From contig BQKZ01001681.1 of NCBI GenBank assembly GCA_036244855.1, forward strand, positions 56,594-120,593: DNA of 64,000 nucleotides, given 5' to 3'. The translations under genes and the position numbers were made by a program. This DNA comes from Temnopleurus reevesii (lineage: Eukaryota; Echinodermata; Echinoidea; Temnopleuroida; Temnopleuridae). Positions within the stretch are counted from its first letter, which is position 1. The number at the start of each line of letters is the position of its first letter. Below are positions 13,273-25,600 of this stretch, piece by piece. The notes below the pieces were generated by a model. That model was given only the letters and a program-made list of their open reading frames with translations, had not been told where the DNA came from and made no database searches.

Positions 13273-15952
13273 AAATCAGTTTGTAGAAACATCTTAACAC
13301 TAGTTCACAAAGGAAAAGGAGAGCAATACCACGCAGATGCAAATTACACTAATAGCAATATATCACTTGGAAATCAATCTATGAAATCCCTTAAAACTTA
13401 ATATACATTGGACATTACAAACATTAATGAAAAATTTCAATGAAATTCACTGAATGGTTTTCAAGAAATGCACTGCTAATGATATCAGCAAAAAGAACAT
13501 TGCACCCACATCGAGCTCCAGGTTGCCCAGGAGTAAAAGACATCAATCTTTTTTTTAACTTGGAAATACACTGATAATGGAAATAGATCATAAAGTGCAG
13601 ATGATTGGAACCCAACAACATTGAAACTTACGAATTAATAAAACTGAAAGCGACCAAATTGAAATTGAACCTAAACACTGTGAGAATCCACAAAGAACCA
13701 TGGGCAGCTAAAACTGAAATGCTTGAACATGCGTAATAAAGAAGAATTAGGCAATATGTTGCGTTGCCAAACTGAGAAAATTGAAAAATTGGTAATTCAA
13801 ATGACTACATTTTATATTTTATATATTTTGTTGTAGAGTGGGTATCTATTTCTTCTTCTTAGAAAGGAAAGGTCAACCCTCCAGTATGGTAGATTTTCAA
13901 CAATAATGATTTATGAACATGTAAGCAAAAGTAGATATAGAAAAAAATCTATTCTCCAAAGTCCAAACTAATCAAATAAATCTCATCAAAGATGGCACAT
14001 GAAGATCTTGTTTGAAAATTTACTGAAAAAACATGATAAATGGTGGAGTCATCAGACAGTAATATTTTTCTTCAAAACCTGTTTATCAATCAGGTTGTGT
14101 TCTCAGTTCAACAAATCGTACAATGCAATGAAAAGTATTCTTTTGAAAATTTGAATGTGCAAAATTTAATATAAAAATCAGTAAAACAATGCAAACCAAT
14201 GGGAAGTTTGTCAATTATTGTGAGAAATACCCGACATACATCTCTGAAGAGAATTTGCTACTTTGAAAGAATCTAGTTCGTATTTTTCTGTGGAGATTTT
14301 TGTTCTGAGCAACTGACTGACTTAATGTAATATTCCTGTCCCTTCATCCCTTTTGGAGATCATCCCATGAAAGGCAAGAGAATATTAAACATAAATGTTT
14401 TATGCAGAGAGTATACATGTAGAGTAGGAAATGACAGTTCAAGAATTTTCAGAAGTTAAATACATTGTAGCTGGACATGCAGTCAGAACAGTACTGCAAT
14501 AAAATCTACAAATAAAGATCGACCAACATGTAGAAAGTTCAATATCAACTTAGAAAATGAATATAAACAAGAGATTGTCAATAAGTTCCAACTTCCAAAC
14601 TACATGTATAAAATTTAACTCAGAATGCAAGCTTGCATGGTTATATGCTGAATTTGAATTCTCCATCAGTCCATACATAAAATGAACAGGATTAAAGAGC
14701 TTTATAAAACCCATAATAGCACACCATACACAATTTATGTCAAGGAGGCAGATACTTTCAAGTAAGTGAATACATATTTTTGTAACGTTTTAGGAAAATT
14801 GTTGAAAATCTATATAAGAAATAAAAATTAATCTCATAATCCCTTTGATTCAGCCATTCACAATTCAGGATCTTAAGACATTATGGACCTTTTTACTACT
14901 TTGAAAATTTAGATTTACGTGACCTAAATAAAGTCATCCCAAGTGAGATAGTTACTGTTGAATATTGGAAAATTACTATTTACGCTAAATGAAGTACATA
15001 AATGCATACTTTTGTCTTTTTCAACTAATTTGGACAGAGGAACCACTATGCAAATCTACAGCTAATCAACAACATAAATTGTCAACACATCAAAATCTGT
15101 GATAAAGTTGAAGATTATTTCAAGTGTACATTTTCTAGCATATTTATTTACCTTTTCTGTTAGCTGTACATTTTTATACATAAATTGTTTATTTACAAAG
15201 GCATATCAAGATACATGTACAATTTATCAAACAATAATACTTCATAAGCAGATTACATGTACACAAGTTGGCAATACCGGACACTCGGACGCTATGCTTT
15301 CAATGAAAATTGTAAACTACAGAGCATGTCATGATCATAATGGTTGCACACTGTCAGTGTTTAAAAAAAATCCTCTAAAATGCACATCTCTGTCTAGATG
15401 CACAGATTGGACATAACTGAATGCAGACCCCAATAAAATAAATAATAGGAAATGGAAATTTGTAACAAACATGATCAATGATCAAATTACTACATCTAAA
15501 ACTGAAAATGGCAAAGAAGTATTTCAGATTTTCAATGGGTCTCTTATTATATGTAGCTATAAGTAGATAAAAAGAGAAAAGAATATTCCCAAAGGATCTC
15601 AATTTTTTTAATTACCCGACATCTATAATAATTTGTCCTTAATAATTGATCCTTTAGTGGTATGAATTAAAGACTTCAATTTTTTTAATGTTTTGATATA
15701 AACCTTTGAAATTTAGGACCTATCGGGATTTCCTACCTTTGAAGTCGCTGTAAAGTACTATGCATGCACACAGGCAAAGTTACAATAACCCTTTAAAATA
15801 TCAGAACATCCATAATCAGAATAAGAGCATGTTTTAAATTACAGGGGATAGGCTCCTAAACATCTTTTGGGTTTGGCCATTTCATTTGATCAGACATGAT
15901 TCTGTACAGCTAACAAGTCCACAATAAAGTCTGTTCATTCTTCTTCTATAGA
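13273..15952 (-). other. Frizzled 3' flank, probably containing the 3' UTR
   Basis: No recognisable coding sequence follows the Frizzled stop codon on the minus strand. The region is AT-rich, and the open frames seen are short and random-looking. Minus-strand AATAAA hexamers occur, for example at 15188-15193 and 15143-15148, and could end the transcript, giving a 3' UTR of about 0.8 kb. Several TACATGTA palindromes lie here, near 14415, 14603, 15210 and 15254. The true cleavage site is unknown. Confidence 0.35.
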
Positions 15953-17653
15953 TCATACATTCGCTGGTGCACCTTTTGGATGTGAAGAAAAATTGCAGAG
16001 TTTTGAGTAAAATTGGGTCCATGATCTGAGGGTTTTACCAGACCAAACCCATACACTGCTGGTGATTCCAACAATCAACATCATAAGATATTTAACAATA
16101 AAAACAAGATAGTCTGGCCCGGGCATTTTGATGGAGTATTGAATGCGTATGTCCCGTAACTCTTGGTACGTATCCATGGAAAACCAGTCGGGCAGAGTAG
16201 GACACGCAAAACTCATGCCTTTGCAGTTCTCGAGCTGCCAGAAGAGCTCCCACGCTTCTCTATTTGATTGCTCATAAATGTAACATCCGATAACTATCGT
16301 TGCTGGAACAGTGTAGAGCAGCGAGAAGATACCGATACGGATCATGAGTTTCTCCAGCTTATCTGTCTTGTTGCCGTCGCTTTTCATGAAAGTCCTGATG
16401 CGGAACAACGCAATAAATCCAGCACACAAGAAGAAGGTTCCGATAAAGAGATAGACAAAGAGCGGTACAAGAATGAATCCGACCAACGCATTCATGTCGC
16501 GGATTCCTGTGTAACAAACTCCAGAAAGGGGATCCCCATCCACCTGGCCGGTTGCGAGAACTCCAATAGTTTTCCCTGCTGGAATGGACCAAGCGGCGAA
16601 GTGGAAGTACTGCGAGTTGCGTTCAATCGCTTCGTGGCCCCATTTCAAACCGGCAGCCAGGAACCAAGTGAGACTGAGCAGAACCCACCACAAACACGAT
16701 GCCATCTGGAAAAAGTAGAGAAGCATGAAGAGGATTGTGCAGTACTGTTGCTTAGCACCCTGAACCAATGTCTTTTCAGCACCTTGATGATACGGAGCAT
16801 TACACGCAACTCTATCCTCCAAAAAGAAGCCTGCGATGAACACCACAGAGATCACGAAGTAGCATCCGGAGAGGAAGATGATGGGTCGATCGGGGTAACG
16901 GAATCGGCTGCGGTCGATGAGAAATGTGAGAACGGTGAAAAGTGAAGATGCGGCACAGACAAACGCCCAGCATCCAACCCAGTATCTTGCAAAGTTTTGC
17001 TCTTTTGTGCTGTTAAAGTACATGTAACATGGGGCCCCACAATTTTGTGCCCTCATGAATGTGTAATCCCAATCTGAATCCACTGTCAGGGTCAGAGGAC
17101 AGGTGAAGGGGACTTCTTTCGTGACTGACGGCTCCGTCGGCCTGGTAATATTTGGAGTTTTGGTTGAGGGAATAGTAATGTGTTCTTCTGTGCGATTCCG
17201 ATCAAAACATAAGCCCCCTTCTGGAAACTGGTCGCACGAAAGACTCGCTGGCCATGAAAATCCAAATTTGTTCATCAAACTCTCGCACCCATTCCTAGCG
17301 CTCAGGCAAAGGGATTTACACGGGGGTAATGCAGAGTCCAAAACCGTGCAAACAGGGGCATACATCGAGCACAAGAAATTCTTGAGATCCTCTGAACATT
17401 GTACTTTCACGAGGGGATAGAACTGATGAACTTCCAGTCCTGCATCTTCTTGGTGCTGATGGTTGAGAAGGTTCGGCATAATGGTAGTATTATACGGCAT
17501 ATCTTCGCATAGCGGAATCGTTATGGCTTCACATCGCCCGTGTGTTATCCCCTCATTGTAGTCAAACTGAGCGGAAACCGTGCCAAAAAGCACCATCAAA
17601 GTCAGTATATATCCAACGGCTAGATGCCGGTCTTCTCTCACCAACCATCCCAT
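15953..17653 (-). CDS. fz1/2/7: Frizzled 1/2/7-class Wnt receptor, intronless
   Basis: Seven-pass plasma-membrane receptor for Wnt ligands, acting through Dishevelled in beta-catenin and planar-polarity signalling. The protein is 566 residues from the ATG at 17653. That ATG is the first Met after an in-frame stop at 17795-17797, has a good AAGATGG context, and precedes a hydrophobic signal segment ending near VSA/QF (about residue 28). The CRD spans roughly residues 41-149 with all ten cysteines. Its block [14 protein letters not shown], followed by APVCTVLD and [14 protein letters not shown], is typical of the 1/2/7 class rather than 5/8 or 4/9/10. Candidate N-glycosylation sites are at 55, 153, 168 and 214. 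The linker keeps the CGAPC motif. Membrane spans lie near 223-246, 257-278, 306-330, 349-367, 389-417, 438-461 and 515-538. KTLRSW at 540-545 is the KTxxxW Dishevelled-binding motif. The whole CDS is one exon, as is common for Frizzleds. Oddities are the C-terminus APANV in place of the vertebrate ETxV PDZ ligand, and an extended third extracellular loop. Family assignment is very secure. Confidence 0.97.
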   Translation of the reverse strand: MGWLVREDRHLAVGYILTLMVLFGTVSAQFDYNEGITHGRCEAITIPLCEDMPYNTTIMPNLLNHQHQEDAGLEVHQFYPLVKVQCSEDLKNFLCSMYAPVCTVLDSALPPCKSLCLSARNGCESLMNKFGFSWPASLSCDQFPEGGLCFDRNRTEEHITIPSTKTPNITRPTEPSVTKEVPFTCPLTLTVDSDWDYTFMRAQNCGAPCYMYFNSTKEQNFARYWVGCWAFVCAASSLFTVLTFLIDRSRFRYPDRPIIFLSGCYFVISVVFIAGFFLEDRVACNAPYHQGAEKTLVQGAKQQYCTILFMLLYFFQMASCLWWVLLSLTWFLAAGLKWGHEAIERNSQYFHFAAWSIPAGKTIGVLATGQVDGDPLSGVCYTGIRDMNALVGFILVPLFVYLFIGTFFLCAGFIALFRIRTFMKSDGNKTDKLEKLMIRIGIFSLLYTVPATIVIGCYIYEQSNREAWELFWQLENCKGMSFACPTLPDWFSMDTYQELRDIRIQYSIKMPGPDYLVFIVKYLMMLIVGITSSVWVWSGKTLRSWTQFYSKLCNFSSHPKGAPANV

Positions 17654-18020
17654 CTTTCTACTGTATGTCTTTTGCAGTATTCCAATAATACAGATCTCCT
17701 TTGGCAAAACTAGAAAACTGGCTAAAGAGCGATGATCGGGTCTCGAAAAACAAGGATGATTCCGAATCAGGATGATAAACGGGTATTTCGGGCATCAACG
17801 AGACACCGAGAGGGTACCACACCAGCCAAGCCCGTGCATCTTGTGTATGAATGCAGGTTGAAAGCGTTCGCAAGACGGGGAAGCTCTCTCGTTCGCTCCG
17901 CCACTACCACACAGTGTACATCATCGGTAGACCAGTGTATTCATGTGACGTCACTGGGTGTAGCCGTGCTTGGGATCCCAAATTTGCATACGGTTCCTAA
18001 ATCTGAGCCAAATATTACCC
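17654..18020 (-). promoter_or_regulatory. Frizzled 5' leader and candidate promoter
   Basis: This segment lies immediately upstream of the Frizzled ATG and is visibly richer in G+C and CpG than the surrounding AT-rich DNA, particularly about 17790-17960. The Frizzled frame stays open without another Met up to a TGA at 17795-17797, so part of this is 5' untranslated leader if transcription starts upstream and is not spliced. I see no convincing TATA box. The transcription start is not visible from sequence alone, and a spliced upstream leader exon is possible. Confidence 0.4.
17946..17953. promoter_or_regulatory. Palindromic CRE/ATF-type site TGACGTCA
   Basis: A perfect 8-bp cAMP-response-element palindrome sits about 290 bp upstream of the Frizzled start codon, inside the CpG-richer flank. 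CREB/ATF proteins bind this motif in animals. Its position suggests a role in Frizzled transcription or in a divergent transcript, but occupancy cannot be judged here. Confidence 0.45.
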
Positions 18021-19062
18021 TTCACACATCCCAATAACGATTTCGAGCTCTAAAATCAATGTATGATGATTAAATCAGAAGTGTTAAAGAGCTAAATTTA
18101 TCAAAAAATGTTCTATTACGCTCCTAGAAATGAGAGGTAACCAGTGAACCCGTTGCTAATCAATTAGTGATCAACCAATAGAAATGGACGATCCGTTCAC
18201 GTGACTTGGGTAGATAAAAGGTTTTACAGCAGGTGCATCGAAGTGGGTCCTGTGTACAAATCCACCAGGGATGAATGGAGTTCTGTGTTTCTGAGGTCAA
18301 ATTTGAAGCGAACTCTTTTGAGTTCACAACTCTACCAGGCAGCCTGTACTAATGGTGCTATTGTGAGTCGTTCCACTTCAATAAGTCCCTTGACAGTTGG
18401 GTAATTCATGTTTACAAAGTGATCATCATCTTCTCATTCAGGGTGTCATCATTGTCTTCCTGTTGTCCTCACACTCACAGTGAATGTGGTTTCTTTCACA
18501 TCCATGCGTCCATGTTACATAACTTTCACAATGTACTATAGACTAAACATGACCTTCCTTAACATCGTCCCGCATTTGTCTACACATGAATCTTGTTCAC
18601 GCTATAATTTAGCTTTTGATGAATGAATTTTCAATATATTTCAGAATGTTTGGACCAGCAATGTTCACCTCTGATATTGACCTTCAGTTGCCCTCTATTG
18701 AGCTTGATTCTAAAACAAAATTTTGGAAAGCCAAAGGACAGGTTGGAAATGATTTCCATGAAATTTATTAAGTACATGTAGTACAGTTGCGAGCTTTATG
18801 AATATTATTATGGATTTTACTTTGAAAAAACAAACGCAAATAAACGGCAAATACAAAATAAAACCTATTGAAATTGCTATAGAATTGGATAAATTTGCAT
18901 TTACCCTCTTCCTCTTCTTCTTCGTTGAATATCTGCTTAGAAGGTTGTCACAGGTTAATACATTTGAATTTAAACCTTTTAAAATAATTGGCCATGATTA
19001 TTTTTTTTTGTCTTTCAGGTTAATTAGCTAAAAATCACAAATGATGAAAATATGTATCTAAG
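17954..19062. other. Region upstream of Frizzled, no gene recognised
   Basis: Short segments with possible splice signals occur on the plus strand, for example near 18645-18742. An open frame there starting ATG TTT GGA runs for about 41 codons. No family can be recognised. Confidence 0.3.
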
Positions 19063-19237
19063 GGGGTGTTGCTCAGAATCAACTGCAAATCAACTGCAAC
19101 TTTGGAAATTGTAACACGCATTTTTATTCGCGCGCAGTGTGCGCATTTACCAAGACGCGCAAGAAACAATGATTTTGATTGGCGCATTCCGATCAAATGC
19201 AACTTGCGATCAATTGCAGCCGTTGAGCAACACTCCC
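19063..19237 (-). mobile_element. Harbinger-like MITE, 175 bp, TAA target
   Basis: The termini read GGGGGTGTTGCTCA at 19063 and its inverse near 19237. TAA flanks both sides (19060-19062 and 19238-19240). The body matches the copies at 27902 and 62750 in inverted orientation, including GATTTTGATTGGCGC and GATCAATTGCA. A three-base TAA/TTA target with G-rich TIRs is characteristic of PIF/Harbinger elements. No transposase is encoded. Confidence 0.85.
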
Positions 19238-20537
19238 TAAGATAGATGATTACTGTACTAGAAAGATACAATAGTGAACAATAGATTTGTACAAAAGATA
19301 CTATTATGAAAAAGAAATTATATTTGATTTGGCGGAATAATTATTTTCATTTACCACCTTTAATGTAAAATTTGGAAAATTGATTTCAAAGAATTGTAAA
19401 TTATTGATTTTAGTTACTTTTGTTTTGTATACTTTTTGTTTGAAATTTATAAATCTAGTTTATTTTTTGGTCTGAAGAATACGTTTGTAATTCCAAGCTT
19501 TCTGAGTATTATAGACTGTTTTGTGATATCAACACTAGAAATTTGTACCTCTGTCCAAAAATATCATGGCACAAAAATTAGAGCTTTTTATTTCACATGC
19601 ATATTTGGTCCATTTTCATTTCTTTGTCTTGCAGTTTCCCCTCAACGACATATACATATCACATGACATAAGAACTCTCCCTAGAACAACAGACCTGTTC
19701 CTTAGCCTCTAGTCCTAATTGTTTCATTCCTCTTTGCTTCAGTTGCCAATTCAACGAGCCCTACCTTCGTAATACGAATCGGAGGTGGCCATCTCTCATC
19801 TGAGCCGCCATGATCTCACCCTAGGATACTGTAGAACACAGGAAGTAATACTATGCTTCAATTGGTCCAGCGGAAGTCGTACAAAATCCATGGACAAGAT
19901 GACACAGACCCCTGGTTAGATGAAGACGCACACTAGGCTGTAGATCAACGTTTGATCCAAGCTCTGTCTAGACGTATTTCCTCTCTGATTTACAGGTGAT
20001 AATTTCTGCACAACTTGATATTGTATCTATTTATGAACACTTTTTTAATTCAATTTATTTTGATACTAAAGTCAATCTTGATTCAATTTATATAACAATT
20101 TAATGCATAGTGTTACAATTTATATTTGGGCAGAAGACAATGAATAGGCTGGGACATCAAAGAAGTAGTTCTCGCGGAGGGGGCCCCCCAAACTAAGATA
20201 GAAAAGTGTGATATCAGTGAGGAAGGATGATAATATCAATGATAATTATGAGCAATGAATACAAGTAACACAAGTGCTGATAATGATGTTAAACGATTAA
20301 AAAGAATATTTGTTTTTATATACTTTTAGAATACATAATTTGATGAGCATCAAGTGTGAAATTTAGAATGAGATACTAGAGGCTGAAAAAATACTAATCT
20401 TCCCCACCTTCCAGATGAAATTAAAAAAAAGAAAAAAAAGAAAAAAAATTGTCTTCTCTTCTCCTTGCCGGCCTTACCAGAGAGATACAGCAAAGAAATA
20501 TAAAAACAAATAACTTTTGAGGCGGATGAGCAGTGGT

Positions 20538-20562
20538 GAGAGAGAGAGAGAGAGAGAGAGAG
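20538..20562 (+). repeat. (GA)n microsatellite
   Basis: About twelve GA units, with a preceding A-rich run at 20422-20448. Confidence 0.9.
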
Positions 20563-21316
20563 GGGCATATGCATCATGTGTCTCTCCAGATCAATCACTG
20601 TGTATTCATGTTGTAAGAGGTGTTATGTCTGGAATAATAGTAATATAAACTTTTCTTAAAATGAAAGAAATTTATCAAAAGTAATATCAAATTGTCTCGA
20701 AATGAAAAAAGTTGAAATTGATTAAACAAGGATTACCAGGCACACAAAATTAATATTTCTGTACTACATACATATTCAGATAATGAAAAACGAACGAAGA
20801 ATGGAATAAAATAGTGCTTTAAGAAGATAACTACGAACATTGAATAAAGAATCTTCCAGGCTCATAGTTCTACAACAGTGTGCTGATGGAAATAATATTT
20901 AAATTTTAGCTTATTTGAAACCCTAAATGTACATCTTGAAGCCTAATGTTTTCACAGCTTAGCTTATACACAGCATCAACTCTTTAGATAATATATATAG
21001 GACCTGGAAGTTGAGAATTTGCAAGATGAAAACAATGTTATAGAATGCCTTGGTGTGACTCCTCTTATTCATGTACCATTCATAATCCTAATCTCATTTT
21101 ATATACTCCTCCCCTTTTCCATGTTATAATCACATTACTACAGATTGATGAAGATGGAAAGCCATAGACTACATTTCAGCATGAAGGAATTCAGTGCCTC
21201 AACCTATGTACAGGTATGCAATGTCAAAACAAGAATTTTCAGATTTTGTGTTCTGATGTTTGATACTGTATTGAATTTATGAACATAACACATCATATAT
21301 ATTCAAGTATATTACA

Positions 21317-21350
21317 CATCATCATCATTATCATCATCATCATCATCATT
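21317..21350 (+). repeat. (ATC)n microsatellite
   Basis: Eleven ATC/ATT units in a row. Confidence 0.85.
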
Positions 21351-22316
21351 AATACAAAAAGAAAAATTATTTAATTATCTTCTATGGAATGGTTGCATGA
21401 AAATGTCCCGACGTAAACTTTTGTAGCTTTTCATTCACTTTAGACACACACTAGATTCGTGGGTATAATTCATGAACATGACATGTGAGGGGCAACTTTA
21501 AAGATTGCTTTCATTTCCATGTAAAATGTATTCAAGAAATAAAATAATAAATATTAACATTTTCCACACTGATTAACCCATATAACAGCCTACACTTTGT
21601 GGGAAACTTTTGTTTGATGCGATAAAGAATTAATAAAAAATAAAGAACAGTATTATATTCTTACATGATACATGTGACTTTGAACTATTACATTATCTCA
21701 TAATTTTTATTATTTCACTCTAGGCACTTGTATTTTCATTTCATTAGGTATGTTTCAATGAAATTACCTTCATATTTTTGTTTTGAAAGCAAATGATTTT
21801 AGATTCTAATAACTTACTTCTGCTTAACCTTAACCCACTTCTACTCTATAATGATGAGGAAAGGAAGTAGAAAACAAGAGCTCTACAGCCCAATTTGTCT
21901 GAAGAAAATTGGTTCAAAGTGCAGTTATAATAAGGGATGTTGGGCGTAACATATTGATCCAATTATGAGGATGAGTAAGACATGACAGTTATGGATTCTC
22001 TCTATCAACATACAAGCTTTGTGATGTAATTGTTAGCAAACATTCCCACAGCTCTGATAACATTCAGCTGGTAAGAAACTCAAGGCTTTTATTAGTGCCT
22101 TCCTTGCAATTAAGTGTTTTGCAGGAATTGTCTTAATGAATATTTCTGGGTATAGAATGGTAATCTAATTGGTTACTTCATTCTAAAAGTATTTAAATAT
22201 TATGCATACAACAGAATGATCAGTTTGTTTTTCCAATTTGGATGATTGTCTGCCACTCTTGACAGGATATTAGTGACGTTTGTGTAGTCCACCTTTATTA
22301 CTTCTTAAACAAACAT

Positions 22317-22622
22317 TTGGTGTAGTGGTCATGACTCTAGCCTTTCAACCAGAGGGTCGCAGGTTCGAGTTCCACCCAGGGCGTTAATTTCCTTCAGCAA
22401 GAAACTTATTCACAAAGCTGCACTCTACCCAGGTGTGATTGGGGACCGGAAGGACACAGCAGCACATTATCCGATATGATGTGAGCGCCTATTTGGCTGC
22501 CTAGATGCTAAGGCTTGAATTGCCATACAATGACCGGGTAATAATATCGGAAGCACTTTGACCAGTCAATACTGACCGAAAAGGCGCTATATAAATCCGA
22601 AATATTATTATTATTATTATTA
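22317..22622 (+). mobile_element. tRNA-derived SINE, full length with (ATT)n tail
   Basis: The head contains an A-box-like TGGTGTAGTGG (22318-22328) and a B-box GGTTCGAGTTC (22362-22372), the internal RNA polymerase III promoter of tRNA-derived SINEs. A body of about 200 bp follows, then GGCGCTATATAAAT and a tail of ATT units ending near 22622. A second copy on the minus strand at 39255-39551 shares head, body and tail, confirming a family. Such SINEs are known from sea urchins. Confidence 0.88.
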
Positions 22623-25600
22623 AGATGAAAACAACTCTTTATTTGTTGTAAAATATTTGTTTAACATGCTACAAGCTCTCTTATAGTGCAATATGCGAAG
22701 TGTCCACTCAGAAACCAGTGATTTTTAAAAACAGTGAAATTTATATGAAATTCAAAGGAATCTGTCTGTTTTTTCACTTTTAGTAGTAACTACCAATGAT
22801 CACAGATATTACTAACAACCAAATGAAAACCATTAATTCATTTGAATTTCACTAAAAATTCTTTTAGATGATATATACCTTTATAATAAGATATTGAAAT
22901 CTTGAGTGAAAAAAACCCCACAGTATTGTACAGATTGCTTTGAAATACTTTTGCATACTGCATCTCGGCTTATATCAGACAAAGTTCTAATCGTTCAGTC
23001 CTTAAAATGATTTTTTTTGCTTTTTGTCACATGCCCATTTGATGAATAATTGTATTGCTTTACATTCACTTGTTTAATTGGGTCATTGGTCTCAGAGCAT
23101 TGAGTCGTGTTTATAGTGTAAAACGAAATGTATATAAAGAAGTTAAGAAAAATCAGGAGAGCTTATTACATAATTAGGTTACACTATTCCTGTTCATTAT
23201 TTTCTAATGATTATATGACATTCCAATAGAGTATGCAGATTGATTCAAAATATTTAATGGGTTCAATCTTGTTTAAACTTAAGAGTATACTGAAAACAAT
23301 GTTAATGAAATGTGAATTGCCATTATCAGATAATTTATGAATATATGTCCCTCTAATATGCTACATGCATGCTTTGCAACCAAGTAAATGTGCTCTTTTT
23401 AAAAGTTCCACATGTGTGATTTAACAAAAATATAAATCACAAAAATGATAAATGTTGAAATTCCAATATTTTTAAAACCACTAGGTCATTCATCTGTCAA
23501 TTCTACTTTCAGGGAATACTAGCTGAACCTGGTGACTCATATGTTCACAAATTGGTGGAAATTTCTTGACGGAATACCTTTCCTTGAAGGAACATTGATT
23601 TACCTTGTTGCAGCAGGTAACGTGACTGTTTAACAGATGTCATATCCAATAGAATCTCATCAATTCAGTAATTTATTGAAAGGTATGTTGCATTTCAACC
23701 AGTTTTAAGGCAGACTTGGGGAGAAAAGGGGGTATATATTGGATATTTGTTTTTATTTATAAACCTGTATAAATTTCCAAAATGAATCTCTCTGTAATAT
23801 TGCTTTCAAAATATATTTGTTATTCCCAAACTGGATCAGTCAAAGTACTGCTTCACTACTTATATCGAGATCCAAGATCAAAACTCAAGTGCTCATTAAT
23901 TTTGCTACTAAATATCAAAATTTAGATTAACATTTAAGTTAACCACTAATGTGTAAAGATGAATTACAAAATGAAAATCAGTATGCACTGTCTATTTGAG
24001 AATTAATCAGGTATAGTTCCATCAACGAGAAGCAGAAATGTAAATGGCTAGCCCTAGATTATGAAAAAATTAATTTAAATATGTCATAAAATGAAATAAA
24101 GGATAGGGAACAAGCACTAGAAATATGAAACGGGGATAGTACCTTTTGGTATTATCTATCTTTCACAAATAATGTTATCAAGTTAACTTTTCATTTAAAA
24201 CAATATATAAAGACTGTGGTTTAAACTTCCTTGAAGAAACACCCACTGTGGTCTGTGAACAGAAGATTTTGGGACTTGTAGATAGGCTATTCATTGCGGG
24301 ATCGGAGAAGAATATAACAGCTAGATATGAGACCTAAAGATGATGATTAAGTATTAATTGGTAGCATATGTTGTTTACTAACATTTATACACTGGAATGT
24401 TGGTGTAACAGATAATACAAAGGGGTTCATCCACAAGAATGAAATTTCATTGGAACTCCAGAAAATGAAGCTTTAGAGTTTCTAAAGCCTCAGGTCGAAT
24501 CTCCATGCGAAAGCAAATTGTGAATAGGATTGCAGTAACAACCAAGCGAGAAACCCTATGAATGGGACTGCATCATTAGCAGGATCCACTGCTATTGTGT
24601 TTGTAAACAACAGCTTATTTGGGACCACCAGGCAGACAAAAAGAGTCATCATTTCTCAAACTCAAGTGATAATGACCCTTTCCTTGTTGTATCAAGACAA
24701 GAAGTTGCCTTTTCTTTGTTCAGCTGAAAGAGCCTCCATTCTGGCAAGGAAATCAGTGTTATGGGAAGAGCAAACAAAGAGGAGGTACTTGTGACCAATT
24801 AAGGGGGCTGATTAGGTGTCAATGGATTACATAATAGAAGGCATAATGAAAGAAAAGTATAAGCTGATTGTGTGAGTTTGTGGATGTTTCTCAGTGACTC
24901 AAGCACAGAGAATGGTGGGAAAATTACCTGTTTGGTTATTAATTTTTTTTTTACTTGAAACTTATTACTGTCTCTATGACAATTGAGAGAGTTTGTTGAT
25001 GTTTGCTCCAAGCAGGATATTCTGCTATACAAAAAGTAGTGATACTTCTAAAGCTTACTTATGATCCATGGAAACATAAACCATATTCTATATTTATTGC
25101 TTTGTGGTGACATCTGTTTCACTTTGAGCTTTGTGTAATTTTTAAAGAACAGTTGAACCCTTGTTTGGTGCATTTGACCCATGCTTAACAGATAACATAC
25201 TTTTATTAGTTGGATGTTAAGTGTAATCACGAGAGTTGATTAATTTTTCTCCGTCAAAAATAAAAAAAAAATTCTATGACAATACAAACTTATATCATGT
25301 GCTCTAGTTTTGTGGTTTGGCTTGCCATGGTTAGTGTGATTTAAGTTATTGAATCTGGTTCATATTTTCAATGCCAGTAGAGGATGTCAAGTAAATAGAA
25401 AAGAAGAAGTATATTATGATATTTCAATTGTGAACATTAGAAACAGCTGAACTGAAATTTGATTTAGGTTGTTTGTACCATTGTTTGAGTTTTGTATATT
25501 GATTATTTCAATTATTTTACAAGATACAAAATACAAGATTCACTTTGTTCATGCAAAAAATGCACACAACTTTATTTTGATAGTTGTAGAAACACAAATA

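Larger units (their letters stand above)
19238..22316. other. Non-coding stretch with a CpG-richer patch at 19.74-19.99 kb
   Basis: Most is AT-rich sequence without recognisable genes. The patch at about 19740-19995 has more CpG, a GCCGCCAT core and two GGAAGT (ETS-like) motifs, and could be a promoter or first exon (see findings). An A-rich run lies at 20422-20448 and an ATC microsatellite at 21317-21350. Confidence 0.35.

Noticed and set aside
16268..16945. 225-codon open frame on the plus strand inside Frizzled
   Set aside because: It is the antisense shadow of the Frizzled coding sequence. It has no domain and follows from codon bias of the real gene.
17654..17707. N-terminal extension of Frizzled by 18 codons
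   Set aside because: The first codon at 17707 is TTG, not ATG. The extension has no Met, and the real ATG at 17653 has a good context and precedes the signal peptide.
22318..22380. tRNA gene
   Set aside because: A- and B-boxes are present, but no acceptor or anticodon stem can be formed, and the unit continues into a shared body with an ATT tail, so it is a SINE.
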